NCBI RefSeq assembly: GCF_003253995.1
Contig: NZ_QKZL01000016.1
Location: forward strand, 23,685-87,684
DNA: 64,000 nt
Direction: 5' to 3'
From: Palleronia aestuarii
GTDB taxonomy: Bacteria > Pseudomonadota > Alphaproteobacteria > Rhodobacterales > Rhodobacteraceae
Below, piece after piece: positions 44,033 through 54,813 of the stretch (the first letter of the stretch is position 1; each line of letters begins with the position of its first letter). The position numbers were made by a program, and so were the translations under genes. The notes beneath the pieces were generated by a model that worked only from the letters and a program-made list of their open reading frames with translations, searched no databases and had not been told where the DNA came from.

Positions 44033-45414
44033 CCCATACCCGGATCGCCGTCATCGACATCGGCAAGACGAACGCGAAGCTCGCGTTGATCGACGCCGGG
44101 ACGCTGAGCGAGATCGCCGTGACCACCCGCCCGAACAAGGTCCTGCCGGGTCCGCCATGGCCGCATTTCGATCTCGAGGGGCATTGGACCTTCCTTCTCG
44201 ACGGACTGAGGGACATGCACGCGGCGCACGGCATCGACGCCATATCCGTCACCACACACGGCGCCTCTGGCGTCCTCCTTGATGCAGAGGGCGGGCTCGC
44301 GGCGCCGATGCTCGACTACGAGCATGACGGCCCCGACGCGTGGGCCGCGGAGTACGACGCGCTGCGGCCTTCCTTCGCGGAGACGGGCAGTCCACGGCTG
44401 CCGCAGGGTCTCAATCTTGGCGCGCAGTTCCACTACATGCTCGCCACCGATCCCGGTCTCGCCGCGCGGATCCGCCATGTCGTCACCTATCCGCAATACT
44501 GGGGCTTCCGCCTGACAGGCGAGGTCGCCTCGGACGTGACGTCGCTCGGGTGCCATACCGATCTCTGGAACCCGTGGGAGGTTGCTCCGTCCCCCATCCT
44601 CGGTCGTCTCGGTCTCGACGGCCGGTTGGCGCCGGCGCGGAAGTCGACCGACATCCTCGGCCCAATCACGGCCGATGTGGCACGGCGAACCGGTCTTTCG
44701 CCCGATACGCCGGTCGCCTGCGGGATCCATGACAGCAACGCTTCGCTCTATCCCCATCTCCTTGCGCGGGAGGCACCTTTCGCCGTCGTCTCGACCGGAA
44801 CCTGGGTCGTGGCGATGGCCGTGGGCGGGACGGACGACGCGCTCGATCCCGCACGCGATACGCTCGTCAACGTCGATGCGCGTGGCGGCACGGTGCCCTC
44901 CGCGCGCTTCATGGGCGGGCGGGAATACGAGATGATCCGGGACGGGTCGGAAGCCGAGCCCGGCGAGGCAGACCGCGCGGCGGTGCTGGCGGGTCTCTAC
45001 CTTCTGCCGACCATCTCCGGGAATACCGGGCCGTTCCCGGGGCGCCGCGGCGGTTTCACTCACGATCCGCCGAGCGAGGCCGCGCGGATGCTGGCGCTGT
45101 CCTACTACCTCGCCCTGATGACTCAGACCTGTCTCGAGCTCATCGGCGCACGCGGCCGGGTGATCGTCGAGGGACCATTCGCGTCGAACCGCCACTATCT
45201 CGACATGCTGTCGGCCCTGCGGCCGGGCGAAGTCGAAGCGACGGTTTCGGCAACGGGAACCTCCGTCGGCGGTGCGCTTCTGTTCGCCGCGGGATGGACG
45301 CCGCCGCCCGCCTCGCCCCTCGAACCCTCCGATCCCGAGGCGCTCCGTCGATACGCAGAAAGTTGGCGCTCAAGGGTGGAGAATGAATTGCCGATGCGGC
45401 AGGCGTCCACTTGA
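44029..45414 (+). CDS. rhaK: L-rhamnulose kinase (FGGY family)
   Basis: A 461-residue FGGY-type kinase of the rhizobial RhaK kind with [15 protein letters not shown] (phosphate 1), [39 protein letters not shown] (phosphate 2) and [16 protein letters not shown] (adenine site). It would convert L-rhamnulose to its 1-phosphate for RhaD. In Rhizobium leguminosarum RhaK is also needed for rhamnose uptake. It is the last gene of the operon and a homologue of the kinase at 6363-7637. Confidence 0.93.
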   Translation: MTHTRIAVIDIGKTNAKLALIDAGTLSEIAVTTRPNKVLPGPPWPHFDLEGHWTFLLDGLRDMHAAHGIDAISVTTHGASGVLLDAEGGLAAPMLDYEHDGPDAWAAEYDALRPSFAETGSPRLPQGLNLGAQFHYMLATDPGLAARIRHVVTYPQYWGFRLTGEVASDVTSLGCHTDLWNPWEVAPSPILGRLGLDGRLAPARKSTDILGPITADVARRTGLSPDTPVACGIHDSNASLYPHLLAREAPFAVVSTGTWVVAMAVGGTDDALDPARDTLVNVDARGGTVPSARFMGGREYEMIRDGSEAEPGEADRAAVLAGLYLLPTISGNTGPFPGRRGGFTHDPPSEAARMLALSYYLALMTQTCLELIGARGRVIVEGPFASNRHYLDMLSALRPGEVEATVSATGTSVGGALLFAAGWTPPPASPLEPSDPEALRRYAESWRSRVENELPMRQAST

Positions 45415-45542
45415 ACGCAGAGAGCCGGCGCGTCCGAATGCCCCGCCACGGCGTGTAACGGGTCTTGAATGGATCTCGCCTGGTCACGAGCGCGGGTGGC
45501 TATGGCGACGGGAGGCTTCGAAGTAGCTCAGTAGAGCCAGTA

Positions 45543-45573
45543 CCGATGCTCTGTGTTTTGATCGGAGCATCGG
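45543..45573 (+). terminator. Hairpin downstream of rhaK
   Basis: CCGATGCTC (45543-45551) and GAGCATCGG (45565-45573) form a perfect 9-base stem with a 13-base loop, about 130 bases after the rhaK stop. It is a plausible end for the rha operon, although no T-run follows. The rest of 45415-45655 shows nothing I recognise. Confidence 0.45.
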
Positions 45574-45655
45574 CCCTTGGGTGGGGCCGACCACTTCTTC
45601 CTCGAATCACTAAGTTCAAGCGGCGCAGCAGCGTACCAGGTGTTCGCCGGATGAA

Positions 45656-45687
45656 CAGGAGGCAGACGCCGCAACGTCTGCCTCCTG
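45656..45687 (-). terminator. Strong hairpin downstream of nrdJ
   Basis: CAGGAGGCAGACG (45656-45668) and CGTCTGCCTCCTG (45675-45687) form a perfect 13-base stem with a 6-base loop, 12 bases beyond the nrdJ stop on the minus strand. Stability and location make it the likely nrdJ terminator. Confidence 0.7.
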
Positions 45688-45699
45688 CCCACAGGTTCC

Positions 45700-48600
45700 T
45701 CAGCTGCAGCCGCTGGTTCCGCCACAGGTGTTGCACTTCATGCAGGTGCCGTTCCTGACCAGCGTATAGTTGCCGCATTCGCCGCAAGGATCACCCTCGT
45801 AGCCCTGCATCCGGGCTTTGGCGCGCGGGTCCATCGAGGTGGCCACGGCCGTCTCCGAACCCGTCGATCTCAGCGTGCTCACCGCACCGGGCTCCTCCGG
45901 GGCAACTGCCGCGCTCATGCCGCCCTGCAGCAGCACGAGGTCCTGCGGGAGACGGTTGCGCAGATAACCCGAGGAGGCGACCTGCCGGAGAACCTCGAGC
46001 GGGGAAGAGCCGCCCTTCTCCGGTGCGTCGGACAGGCGACGCTTGCCCTCGTCCTCGCCGCGGCCGAGATCGTCGAAGCTCGCACCTTCGGGCTTCACAT
46101 GGGCAAGGTCGGTCCGGTCGAGATAGCTCACCGCCAGTTCGCGGAAAATGTAGTCAAGGATCGAGGTCGCGTTCTTGATCGCCTCGTTGCCCTGGACCAT
46201 GCCCGCCGGTTCGAACTTCGTGAAGGTGAAGGCGTCCACGAACTCCTCGAGCGGCACGCCGTATTGCAGGCCGACCGAGACGGCGATGGCGAAGTTGTTC
46301 ATCATCGCCCGGAAGCCCGCGCCTTCCTTGTGCATGTCGATGAAGATCTCGCCGAGCTTGCCGTCGCGATATTCCCCGGTCCTGAGATACACCTTGTGGC
46401 CGCCGACGATGGCCTTCTGGGTATAGCCGCGGCGCCGTTCCGGCATCCGCTCCCGGCCGCGGGCGACCTCCTTGACGATCACCTTCTCCACGATCTTCTC
46501 CGCGAGGACCGCGGCCTTTTCCTGCGCCGAACCGGTGGCGAGGATCTCTTCCGCCTCCTCGTCGTCCTCCACCAGCGCGGCGGCGAGCGGCTGCGAGAGC
46601 TTGGAGCCGTCGCGGTAGAGCGCGTTGGCCTTCACGCCCAGCGACCACGACAACTCGTAGGCCGCCTTGCACGCCTCGATCGAGGCGTCGTTGGGCATGT
46701 TGATCGTCTTCGAGATCGCACCGGAGATGAAGCTCTGCGCGGCAGCCATCATGTGGATATGAGCCTCCACCGAGAGGTAGCGCTTGCCGGTCTTGCCGCA
46801 GGGATTGGCGCAGTCGAAGATGTGGTAGTGCTTCGGATCGAGGTGCGGTGCCCCCTCGAGCGTCATGGTCCCGCAGACATGGTCGTTGGCCGCGTCGATC
46901 TGGCTCCGCGTGAAGCCCAGGTGCCGCAGCAGGTCGAAGGTCGGGTCGGCGAGCTTCGCCGCCGGGATGCCGAGCGTGTCGCGGCAGAACGTCTCCCCGA
47001 GCGTCCACTGGTTCATCACGAAGCGGATGTCGAAGGCGGACGGCAGCGCCGCCTCGATGGCCTCGATCTGGGCCGGGCCGAAGCCGTGACCGATGAGCGC
47101 GGTATGGTTCACGCCCGGCGCGTTCCCGAGCGAACCGTGGCCGACGGCATGGGCCACGATCTCCTCGATCTGGGCCGACGAATAGCCGAGATTGTCGAGC
47201 GCCGCAGGCACGGAGCGGTTGATGATCTTGAAGTAACCGCCGCCCGCGAGCTTCTTGAACTTCACCAGCGCGAAATCCGGCTCGATGCCCGTGGTGTCGC
47301 AATCCATGACGAGGCCGATCGTGCCGGTGGGTGCGATGACGGAAACCTGCGCGTTGCGGAAACCGTTCGCCTCGCCCAGCCTCAGCGCCTCGTCCCAGGC
47401 ATTGCGCGCGAGGTCGGCGAGCCGTGGATCGGGGCAGTTAGCGTGATCGAGGGCGACCGGCGCGACCTCCAGCCCCTCGTATGGCACCGTTCCACCCTGC
47501 GCGGCGTTGCGATGGTTGCGTATGACGCGCTGCATGTGGCTCGCGTTCCGGGCATAGCCCGCGAAGGGCCCGAGCTCGCCCGCCATCTCCGCCGAGGTGG
47601 CATAGCTCACACCGGTCATGAGCGCGGTCAGCGCGCCGCAGAGCGCACGGCCCTCCGGGCTGTCGTAGCCATGCCCCATGTTCATCAGGAGCGCGCCGAT
47701 ATTGGCGTAGCCGAGGCCGAGCGTCCGGAAATCGTAGCTCCGCTGCGCGATTTCCTTCGACGGGAACTGCGCCATCATCACCGAGATCTCGAGCGTGATC
47801 GTCCAGAGCCGCGTCGCGTGCACGTAGCCTTCGGCGTCGAACGTCCCGTCATGCAGGAACGTCAGCAGGTTCATCGACGCGAGGTTGCAGGCCGTGTCAT
47901 CGAGGAACATGTATTCCGAGCACGGGTTCGAGCCCCGGATCGCGCCGTCCTCCGGGCAGGTATGCCAGGCATTGACGGTGTCGTGGAACTGGATGCCGGG
48001 GTCGGCGCAGGCCCAGGCGGCATGGCCCACCTGCTCCCAGAGATCGCGCGCCTTGATGGTCTTTGCGACCTTGCCGTCGGTGCGGCGCACGAGTTCCCAA
48101 TCGGCGTCGTCCTTCACCGCCTTGAGGAAGGCGTCGGTCACGCGGATCGAGTTGTTGGAGTTCTGGCCCGAGACCGACGAATAGGCCTCGCTGTCCCAGT
48201 CGGTGTCGTAGGTCGGAAATTCGATCGAGGCATAGCCCTGCCGCGCGTAGTCGAGCACGCGCTTGATATAGGTCTCCGGGATCGCGACCTTCTTGGCCGA
48301 TTTCACCGCGTCCTTCAGGGCGGGGTTCACCTTCGGGTCGTAGGCGTCCTCCGCCCGGCCGTCCCACGCGCCGATCGCCGCGAAGATGCCGTTGAGCTTC
48401 TCCTCGTGCATCTTTGAGCCGGCGACGATCGAGGCGACCTTCTGCTCCTCGATGACCTTCCAGTTGATGAAGCTCTCGATGTCGGGGTGGTCGGCGTCGC
48501 AGATCACCATCTTGGCCGCGCGCCGCGTCGTGCCGCCCGACTTGATCGCACCCGCCGCGCGGTCGCCGATCTTGAGAAAACCCATGAGCCCGGAGGACCG

Positions 48601-49323
48601 GCCGCCGCCCGAGAGGGCCTCGCCCTCGCCGCGCAGCGAGGAGAAGTTGGTGCCCGTGCCGGATCCATACTTGAAGAGCCGTGCCTCGCGCACCCAGAGA
48701 TCCATGATGCCGCCGTCGTTCACCAGGTCGTCGGAGACCGACTGGATGAAACAGGCATGCGGCTGCGGATGCTCGTAGGACGAGGACGATTTCGTGAGCT
48801 CACCGGTACGGTAATCGACGTAATGGTGACCCTGCGCGGGCCCGTCGATGCCGTAGGCCCAGTGGAGGCCGGTGTTGAACCATTGCGGCGAGTTCGGCGC
48901 GGCCTTCTGCGTGGCGAGCATGAAGCGCATCTCGTCGAAATAGGCGCGGGCGTCCTCCTCCGAGGTGAAATAGCCGCCCTTCCATCCCCAATAGGTCCAG
49001 GCACCCGCGAGCCGGTCGAAGACTTGCTTCGAGGAAGTCTCCCCGCCCATCTCCGCGCCTTCGGCCGCGACGGAGCGCCAGAGGAACTCGGGCACGCCCT
49101 TCTCCTTCACGCGCACGAGCTTCGAGGGCACGCCCGCCTTGCGGAAATACTTCTGCGCGATGACGTCGGAGGCCACCTGGCTCCAGGTCGAGGGCACCTC
49201 AACGGAGTCGTTGCGGAACACCACCGTTCCGTCGGGATTGCGGATCTCGGAGATCGTCGTGGTGAAGTCCAGATCGGCATAGGCGTCCTGCCCGGCCCGC
49301 GTGAAACTGCGCTCGATTTTCAT
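45700..49323 (-). CDS. nrdJ: Vitamin B12-dependent ribonucleotide reductase, class II
   Basis: A 1207-residue cytoplasmic enzyme that reduces ribonucleotides to deoxyribonucleotides using adenosylcobalamin, independent of oxygen. Visible parts include [20 protein letters not shown], the [11 protein letters not shown] and [11 protein letters not shown] segments, [20 protein letters not shown] with active-site Cys and Glu, [17 protein letters not shown], and a C-terminal Cys-rich tail DPCGECGNY...CMKCNTCGG. The ATG at 49323 starts MKIERSFT; the upstream frame lacks similarity. The length is normal for alphaproteobacterial NrdJ. Two NrdR-box-like sites lie just upstream. Confidence 0.96.
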   Translation of the reverse strand: MKIERSFTRAGQDAYADLDFTTTISEIRNPDGTVVFRNDSVEVPSTWSQVASDVIAQKYFRKAGVPSKLVRVKEKGVPEFLWRSVAAEGAEMGGETSSKQVFDRLAGAWTYWGWKGGYFTSEEDARAYFDEMRFMLATQKAAPNSPQWFNTGLHWAYGIDGPAQGHHYVDYRTGELTKSSSSYEHPQPHACFIQSVSDDLVNDGGIMDLWVREARLFKYGSGTGTNFSSLRGEGEALSGGGRSSGLMGFLKIGDRAAGAIKSGGTTRRAAKMVICDADHPDIESFINWKVIEEQKVASIVAGSKMHEEKLNGIFAAIGAWDGRAEDAYDPKVNPALKDAVKSAKKVAIPETYIKRVLDYARQGYASIEFPTYDTDWDSEAYSSVSGQNSNNSIRVTDAFLKAVKDDADWELVRRTDGKVAKTIKARDLWEQVGHAAWACADPGIQFHDTVNAWHTCPEDGAIRGSNPCSEYMFLDDTACNLASMNLLTFLHDGTFDAEGYVHATRLWTITLEISVMMAQFPSKEIAQRSYDFRTLGLGYANIGALLMNMGHGYDSPEGRALCGALTALMTGVSYATSAEMAGELGPFAGYARNASHMQRVIRNHRNAAQGGTVPYEGLEVAPVALDHANCPDPRLADLARNAWDEALRLGEANGFRNAQVSVIAPTGTIGLVMDCDTTGIEPDFALVKFKKLAGGGYFKIINRSVPAALDNLGYSSAQIEEIVAHAVGHGSLGNAPGVNHTALIGHGFGPAQIEAIEAALPSAFDIRFVMNQWTLGETFCRDTLGIPAAKLADPTFDLLRHLGFTRSQIDAANDHVCGTMTLEGAPHLDPKHYHIFDCANPCGKTGKRYLSVEAHIHMMAAAQSFISGAISKTINMPNDASIEACKAAYELSWSLGVKANALYRDGSKLSQPLAAALVEDDEEAEEILATGSAQEKAAVLAEKIVEKVIVKEVARGRERMPERRRGYTQKAIVGGHKVYLRTGEYRDGKLGEIFIDMHKEGAGFRAMMNNFAIAVSVGLQYGVPLEEFVDAFTFTKFEPAGMVQGNEAIKNATSILDYIFRELAVSYLDRTDLAHVKPEGASFDDLGRGEDEGKRRLSDAPEKGGSSPLEVLRQVASSGYLRNRLPQDLVLLQGGMSAAVAPEEPGAVSTLRSTGSETAVATSMDPRAKARMQGYEGDPCGECGNYTLVRNGTCMKCNTCGGTSGCS

Positions 49324-49429
49324 GGCGTCCCTCGTTCTTCTGCGGCTTTGCCGCCCTGTTCCCGCACGATGCGGGCGACACGCGCAGGTTTCCCGCTCCG
49401 TCCCACGCGATGGGATGGAGGGTGAAGAC

Positions 49430-49445
49430 CAACAACATATGGTGT
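49430..49445 (-). promoter_or_regulatory. NrdR-box-like site 1 upstream of nrdJ
   Basis: On the minus strand this reads ACACCATATGTTGTTG, matching 12 of 16 positions of the NrdR box consensus (acaCwAtATaTwGtgt), including the conserved centre. It lies about 107 bases upstream of the nrdJ start codon. Confidence 0.6.
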
Positions 49446-49460
49446 CGCCCCGTCGGCTGA

Positions 49461-49476
49461 ACACAAACTGGAGCGA
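49461..49476. promoter_or_regulatory. NrdR-box-like site 2 upstream of nrdJ
   Basis: ACACAAACTGGAGCGA on the plus strand matches about 10 of 16 positions of the NrdR box. It begins exactly 31 bases from site 1, the roughly three-turn spacing typical of paired NrdR boxes, which raises confidence in both. I see no cobalamin riboswitch in 49324-49836, the 513-base gap shared with the TRAP binding-protein gene. Confidence 0.5.
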
Positions 49477-49815
49477 AAGCGCCGTGCTCGTCAAAGCGAT
49501 TCTTCGACTTATCCACCGACAAAATCTCTTGACCTTCCCTCACCCCGAACCATGCGGAACGCTCCGATCCGGCTAAGTGCCCGTAAGTCCATGCAGGTGC
49601 ACACGTTTAGGGAGATCTGCCTGTAGAATCGCCTGTTCCGCGGTGTTGCGCCGGGAAACGGCGCACCGCCAATCGATTAGGCAGAACGTACCGCATTTGG
49701 CGACCGACCTCGAACTGACGCTACATCTTGCGATTTTTCCGGGAGATCGATTCGTCCGGGACCCGCACCATCCGCTGGCTTGACCCTGCCGATGGCGCTA
49801 GAATTCCCGTCGTAA

Positions 49816-50946
<1,131 letters not shown>

Positions 50947-50953
50947 CACGATC

Positions 50954-50977
50954 GCGGGCGGCCCTCGGGCCGTCCGC
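50954..50977 (+). terminator. Hairpin after the TRAP binding-protein gene
   Basis: GCGGGCGGCC (50954-50963) pairs with GGCCGTCCGC (50968-50977) through one G-T wobble, with a CTCG loop, 8 bases after the stop. It is a likely terminator or message-stabilising end. Confidence 0.55.
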
Positions 50978-51090
50978 TCGACTTGAAGATGGTTGGAGAC
51001 CATCGATCAGGATTGATTTCTGACAATCCGTTCACTTTAATAGCGAACAAAGATTTGATCGACTGAATTTTACAATCATGAGGTGAAGTT

Positions 51091-51576
51091 TTGAACGTCA
51101 TCACCTTGGACACGCATGAATTGCGTGAACTCTATCGGCATGCCCTCCACGAAACCTACCGCGCCGAAATGCAGGCCCTCTCGATCTTTTCCTGGATCGT
51201 CGACAATGCACGAAGCCCCGCGCTGCGCGGCCTCGCCCTAGCGGAAATGGATCTTGGGCGTGCCAACCTGGATCGGCTCGATGACGTGATCCGCTCTGCC
51301 GACCCGAAGCTCTCGCGTGAGATAGCCGCGCGTCAGCCCGTTCCCTTCGACGAATCGACCTTTGGCGCCAAGCGCTTTACCTCTGCCCGTGTGCGAGATT
51401 TCGCGATGTCGATGACGGCACAGAGCATGTCGGATTACCGGCTCATGCGGTACCGCGCCTTGGTGAACATCGCGAAGATCCTGCACAGCGACACGCTTCT
51501 CGACGGGTTCCGCATGACGCTGACGGCCTTGGATATCAGCGAGGCGCGGATGACACGACTGCAAGGCAGGCTCTGA
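51091..51576 (+). CDS. All-helical protein, weakly like ferritin-like DUF892 (YciF) proteins
   Basis: A 161-residue, apparently all-helical cytoplasmic protein. The N-terminal ELRELYRHALHETYRAEMQA and LAEMDLGRANLDRLDDVI segments recall the helix pair of the DUF892/YciF ferritin-like family, but the His expected in the second helix is absent, so metal binding is doubtful. The start is TTG at 51091 behind GAGGTGAAG. It lies between the TRAP binding protein and the convergent TRAP permease gene, 9 bases from it. Function unknown. Confidence 0.6.
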   Translation: MNVITLDTHELRELYRHALHETYRAEMQALSIFSWIVDNARSPALRGLALAEMDLGRANLDRLDDVIRSADPKLSREIAARQPVPFDESTFGAKRFTSARVRDFAMSMTAQSMSDYRLMRYRALVNIAKILHSDTLLDGFRMTLTALDISEARMTRLQGRL

Positions 51577-51585
51577 ACGGCTCGA

Positions 51586-53508
51586 TTAATTTCCGAAATT
51601 GAAGCCACCGGTCGCGTCGTCTCCGGATTGTTCGTCAGCTGGGGCGGAATCACCACCCGAAGGGGTGGGCTCCGCGTTTCCTGCATCGATGTTCAAATCG
51701 GAACCACCCCCAGATCGAGCGGGCTCGTCGGATGGTGCCGTCGTCTCGTTCGCTCCGCCGCCGAAATTGAAACCGCCGGTCGTACCGCCGGAGGCACCCT
51801 CCGACGGCTCGGCCGATTCTCCCCCACCGCCGAAATTGAAATCACCCGACGGGGCAGAGGATCCGCCGCCCGTTCCGAAGTTGAGGCCGCCGGTGGCATC
51901 GCCCTCGGCCGCCGGCGCCGTAACCGAGCCCCGGTTCTGTCGCGCATCGTCGTAATGGGTGACCAGTCCCGGCACGAAGATGACGAGGAGGATGAGCAGG
52001 AACTGAATGCCGATGAAAGGCAGCACGCCGCGATAAATCTCTACGGTGCGGACCCGTGGAAGTTTCCGGCCGCTGCTCTCGTCATGCCAATCCCGCGTCG
52101 GGGCCACGGATCGCAGATAGAAGAGCGCGAAGCCGAACGGCGGTGTCAGGAACGACGTCTGCAGGTTCATCGACAGGATGACGCCGAACCAGATGAGGTC
52201 GATGCCGAGCGTCTGCGCCACCGGGGCGAGAAGCGGCACGAGGATGAACGCGATCTCGAAGAAGTCGAGAAAGCAGCCGAGGATGAAGATCACGATGGTG
52301 ACGACGATGAGGAATCCGTACTCGCCGCCCGGCAGCCCGAGGAGGAGTTCCTCCAGCCAGACCTGACCATTGACGCCGTAGAAGGTCAGGCCGAACACCC
52401 GCGCGCCGATCAGGATGAAGAGGACGAAGGCCGACAGCTTTGCCGTCGCCTCGACCGCGGAGCGGGTGGTTGCGAAATCCAGCCTTCCTTTCGCCAGTGC
52501 GAGAAGGAGCGCACCGACGGCGCCCATCGCACCGCCTTCCGTAGGCGTAGCGATGCCGAGAAAGATCGTCCCGAGGACGAGGAAAATCAGCGCGAGCGGC
52601 GGGATAAGGACGATCACCACCTCCTCGGCAAGACGTGAGAGAACGCCGATCCCGAAATGACGGTTCGCGAGCGCGATCGCGTAGCAGATGACGACGGAAA
52701 AGGCAGCGGCGTAGACCACGCGCGATGCGGGGATCGCTTCCGCGAACAGGACGCGCGCGGCCACCAAGTAAAGGACGACCGAGAGGGCGATCATCGCGAC
52801 GAGCGACCAGACCCCGCCGCCGAGCCGCCGTTCCTCAGGCGGGAGAGCGGGCACGGAATCGGGACGCAGGATCGTCAACGCGAAGATGTAGAGGCAATAG
52901 ACCCCGATTATGATCAGCGCGGGCCAGATCGCACCGAGATACATGTCGCCCACGGACACGCCGAGCTGATCCGCCATGACGATAAGGACGAGCGAGGGCG
53001 GCACGATCTGCGCCAGCGTACCCGCCGCGGCGATGGTGCCTGTAGCGACCGACTGATCGTAATTGTATCGCTGCATGATCGGGAGGGAGATCAAACCCAT
53101 TGCGATGACGGACGCCGCGACTACGCCCGTCGTGGCTGCAAGCAGCGCACCGACGAGCACCACGGCGAAGGCCACGCCGCCACGGATCGGCCCGAAGAGC
53201 TGTCCGACCGTATCGAGCAGATCCTCCGCCATGCCGGATCGTTCGAGGATGATCCCCATGAAGGTGAAGAACGGAATCGCGAGCAGCGTGTCGTTCGACA
53301 TGATGCCGAAGACCCGTTCGGGCATCGCCCTCAAAAGCGGCCAGAAAAGATTGATCTCGTTCGAATAATCGGAGAGCGCCACGCCCACGACGAAATAGAA
53401 GAGCCCCCCCGCGGCCAGTGTCAGCGCCACCGGATAGCCGAGGATCAACATCCCCATCACGGAGATGAACATGATGGGCGCGAGATTGTGTGCGATGAGT
53501 TCGATCAT
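51586..53508 (-). CDS. TRAP transporter large permease (DctM) with a glycine-rich C-terminal extension
   Basis: A 640-residue protein. Residues 1 to ~515 are a typical DctM with about 12-14 membrane segments (ISVMGMLILGYPVALTLAAG, FTFMGIILERSGMAEDLLDT, ATPTEGGAMGAVGALLLALA, LTPPFGFALFYLRSVAP). Residues ~529-640 are an unusual soluble tail rich in Gly, Ser, Asp, Glu and Pro with four (L/F)NFG repeats, the last ending the protein as GGFNFGN. DctM imports the substrate delivered by the binding protein, driven by an ion gradient. It overlaps dctQ by four bases. Confidence 0.92.
   Translation of the reverse strand: MIELIAHNLAPIMFISVMGMLILGYPVALTLAAGGLFYFVVGVALSDYSNEINLFWPLLRAMPERVFGIMSNDTLLAIPFFTFMGIILERSGMAEDLLDTVGQLFGPIRGGVAFAVVLVGALLAATTGVVAASVIAMGLISLPIMQRYNYDQSVATGTIAAAGTLAQIVPPSLVLIVMADQLGVSVGDMYLGAIWPALIIIGVYCLYIFALTILRPDSVPALPPEERRLGGGVWSLVAMIALSVVLYLVAARVLFAEAIPASRVVYAAAFSVVICYAIALANRHFGIGVLSRLAEEVVIVLIPPLALIFLVLGTIFLGIATPTEGGAMGAVGALLLALAKGRLDFATTRSAVEATAKLSAFVLFILIGARVFGLTFYGVNGQVWLEELLLGLPGGEYGFLIVVTIVIFILGCFLDFFEIAFILVPLLAPVAQTLGIDLIWFGVILSMNLQTSFLTPPFGFALFYLRSVAPTRDWHDESSGRKLPRVRTVEIYRGVLPFIGIQFLLILLVIFVPGLVTHYDDARQNRGSVTAPAAEGDATGGLNFGTGGGSSAPSGDFNFGGGGESAEPSEGASGGTTGGFNFGGGANETTAPSDEPARSGGGSDLNIDAGNAEPTPSGGDSAPADEQSGDDATGGFNFGN
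51589..51924 (-). repeat. Degenerate repeats encoding the FNFG tail of the TRAP large permease
   Basis: On the plus strand CCGAAATTGAAGCC (51593-51606), CCGAAATTGAAACC (51761-51774), CCGAAATTGAAATC (51830-51843) and CCGAAGTTGAGGCC (51875-51888) recur at irregular spacing. On the coding strand they give GGFNFG, GGFNFG, GDFNFG and GGLNFG. Conservation of the DNA word as well as the peptide suggests recent internal duplication. The segments between are acidic and Pro/Ser-rich. Confidence 0.75.
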
Positions 53509-54083
53509 GCGTCGCGCGCTCCGGCTTCCCGGGCCGCGGGCGGCAGATCATCCTCCGCCCCACTCTCCTCCGGCATCGGCAGATGGCCCGTCAGCATCGC
53601 GCCGCGCTTGATGATCTCCGACACGCCCTGGGCAACGAGGAGCGCGAAGCCCGCGAGGATCCAAAGCTTCGCCGGCCAGCGGATCAGACCGCCTGCATTG
53701 TTCGATTGCTCGCCGGACAGGAAGGAGCTCACGACGAACGGCCAGGACAGATAGGTCATCAGTATCGCGAACGGCATCAGGAAAAGGATGTGGCATACGA
53801 GGTCGATCCAGACCCGCGAGCGGGTCGAGAGACGCTGCGACAGCACGTCCACGCGAACATGCTCGTCCTCCCGCAACGTCCAGGCCGCACAGAGCATGAA
53901 GACCGCGCCGAAGAGATACCATTGCAGCTCGAGCCAGGCGTTCGACGAAAGATTGAAGCTCTTCCGGATCACGGCGTTGCCCGCGCTGACGATCACGGCC
54001 AAGAGAAGCAGCCACGCCATGGTCCGCCCGATCCAGCCCGTTACGCGGTCGACAACCTGCGAGACACTGAGAAGCCCGTTCAT
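53505..54083 (-). CDS. TRAP transporter small permease (DctQ)
   Basis: A 192-residue protein with four membrane segments. The family's WLELQWYLFGAVFMLCAAWT region and DEHVRVDVLSQRLSTRSRVW loop are clear. The C-terminal ~30 residues are acidic and cytoplasmic. It is the first gene of the dctQM pair; its stop overlaps the dctM start. Confidence 0.92.
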   Translation of the reverse strand: MNGLLSVSQVVDRVTGWIGRTMAWLLLLAVIVSAGNAVIRKSFNLSSNAWLELQWYLFGAVFMLCAAWTLREDEHVRVDVLSQRLSTRSRVWIDLVCHILFLMPFAILMTYLSWPFVVSSFLSGEQSNNAGGLIRWPAKLWILAGFALLVAQGVSEIIKRGAMLTGHLPMPEESGAEDDLPPAAREAGARDA

Positions 54084-54197
54084 CGAACGCGCCTCCGATC
54101 AAGCTGACCGAACATCTCACCCCTCCCGGATCGACCCGATAACGCCGTCCATAGAGGCATTCCCGGCGACCCGTTTCAATGCCGAAAATGTCGGAGA

Positions 54198-54274
54198 TGG
54201 TCGGGGCGATAGGATTCGAACCTACGACCTACGGTACCCAAAACCGCCGCGCTACCAAGCTGCGCCACGCCCCG
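54198..54274 (-). tRNA. tRNA-Pro (UGG)
   Basis: A full cloverleaf on the minus strand, first base at 54274. The acceptor stem CGGGGCG/CGCCCCG has 7 pairs. The D arm is GCGC..GCGC with AGCTTGGTA. The anticodon stem is GCGGT/ACCGT (first pair G-U) around TTTGGGT, giving anticodon TGG with G37. The T arm is GTAGG TTCGAAT CCTAT. The discriminator is A at 54201 and CCA is encoded at 54198-54200. Confidence 0.95.
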
Positions 54275-54315
54275 ACACGGTGTCCATATAAGCGACGGTG
54301 CGCGTTGGAAAGGGT

Positions 54316-54813
54316 CTAGTTCGCCTCGGCGTCACAGGACCATGCCGAACCATCCTGCGGCAGGGCCGCGTGCCGGAGTTCCGTCCCGGGACCGATGCCG
54401 ATCTTGCGGGACAGGCCGCCATTGATCTCGAGGACGCTCTGCACCGCGTCGCCGCCCGGAATCGGCGTTTCGTCGAGGGGCACCGCGTTCTCGTGCACCC
54501 GCGTCACGACGCCCTCTGCATCGGCGAAGATGATGTCGAGCGGGATGAGTGTGTTGCGCATCCAGAATGACGTTCGCTGGGGGCGATCGTAGACGAAGAG
54601 CATGCCGCGTCCGGCCGCGAGGCTCTCGCGGTGCATGAGGCCGCGGGCCCGCTCGGCATCGTCGTCCGCGAGTTCGACGTGAAAGCGGGCCGCGCCCCAA
54701 TCGCCCCGCAATTCGACCACCCCCGGCGCGCATTCCGCCCGGAGCCCGACCGCGGACGCGACGAGACCGAAAATGAATACCCCGCTCAGGAGGATGTTAT
54801 CGCGCTTTCCCAT
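54316..54813 (-). CDS. DUF192 family exported protein
   Basis: A 165-residue protein with an N-terminal signal or anchor (ILLSGVFIFGLVASAVGLRA, followed by a Cys) and a DUF192 domain: ARGLMHRESLAAGRGMLFVY, TSFWMRNTLIPLDIIFADAE, then a VLEINGG segment. The biochemical role of the family is unknown. The ATG at 54813 lies inside the 3' end of the cold-shock gene, overlapping it by 28 bases, so the two are probably cotranscribed. Confidence 0.88.
   Translation of the reverse strand: MGKRDNILLSGVFIFGLVASAVGLRAECAPGVVELRGDWGAARFHVELADDDAERARGLMHRESLAAGRGMLFVYDRPQRTSFWMRNTLIPLDIIFADAEGVVTRVHENAVPLDETPIPGGDAVQSVLEINGGLSRKIGIGPGTELRHAALPQDGSAWSCDAEAN

Noticed and set aside
45500..45787. Short open frames between rhaK and nrdJ
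   Set aside because: They overlap two hairpins and have no ribosome site or recognisable protein; the stretch looks like a terminator region.
46099..48417. 772-codon open frame antisense to nrdJ
   Set aside because: It is a shadow of a strongly conserved gene in GC-rich DNA; the translation is Arg/His/Val-rich low complexity with no family motif and no ribosome site.
49780..49804. TTGACC and TAGAAT as a promoter for the TRAP binding-protein gene
   Set aside because: The spacer is only 13 bases, and reading it as a sigma54 site also fails because the GG and GC elements are one base too close.
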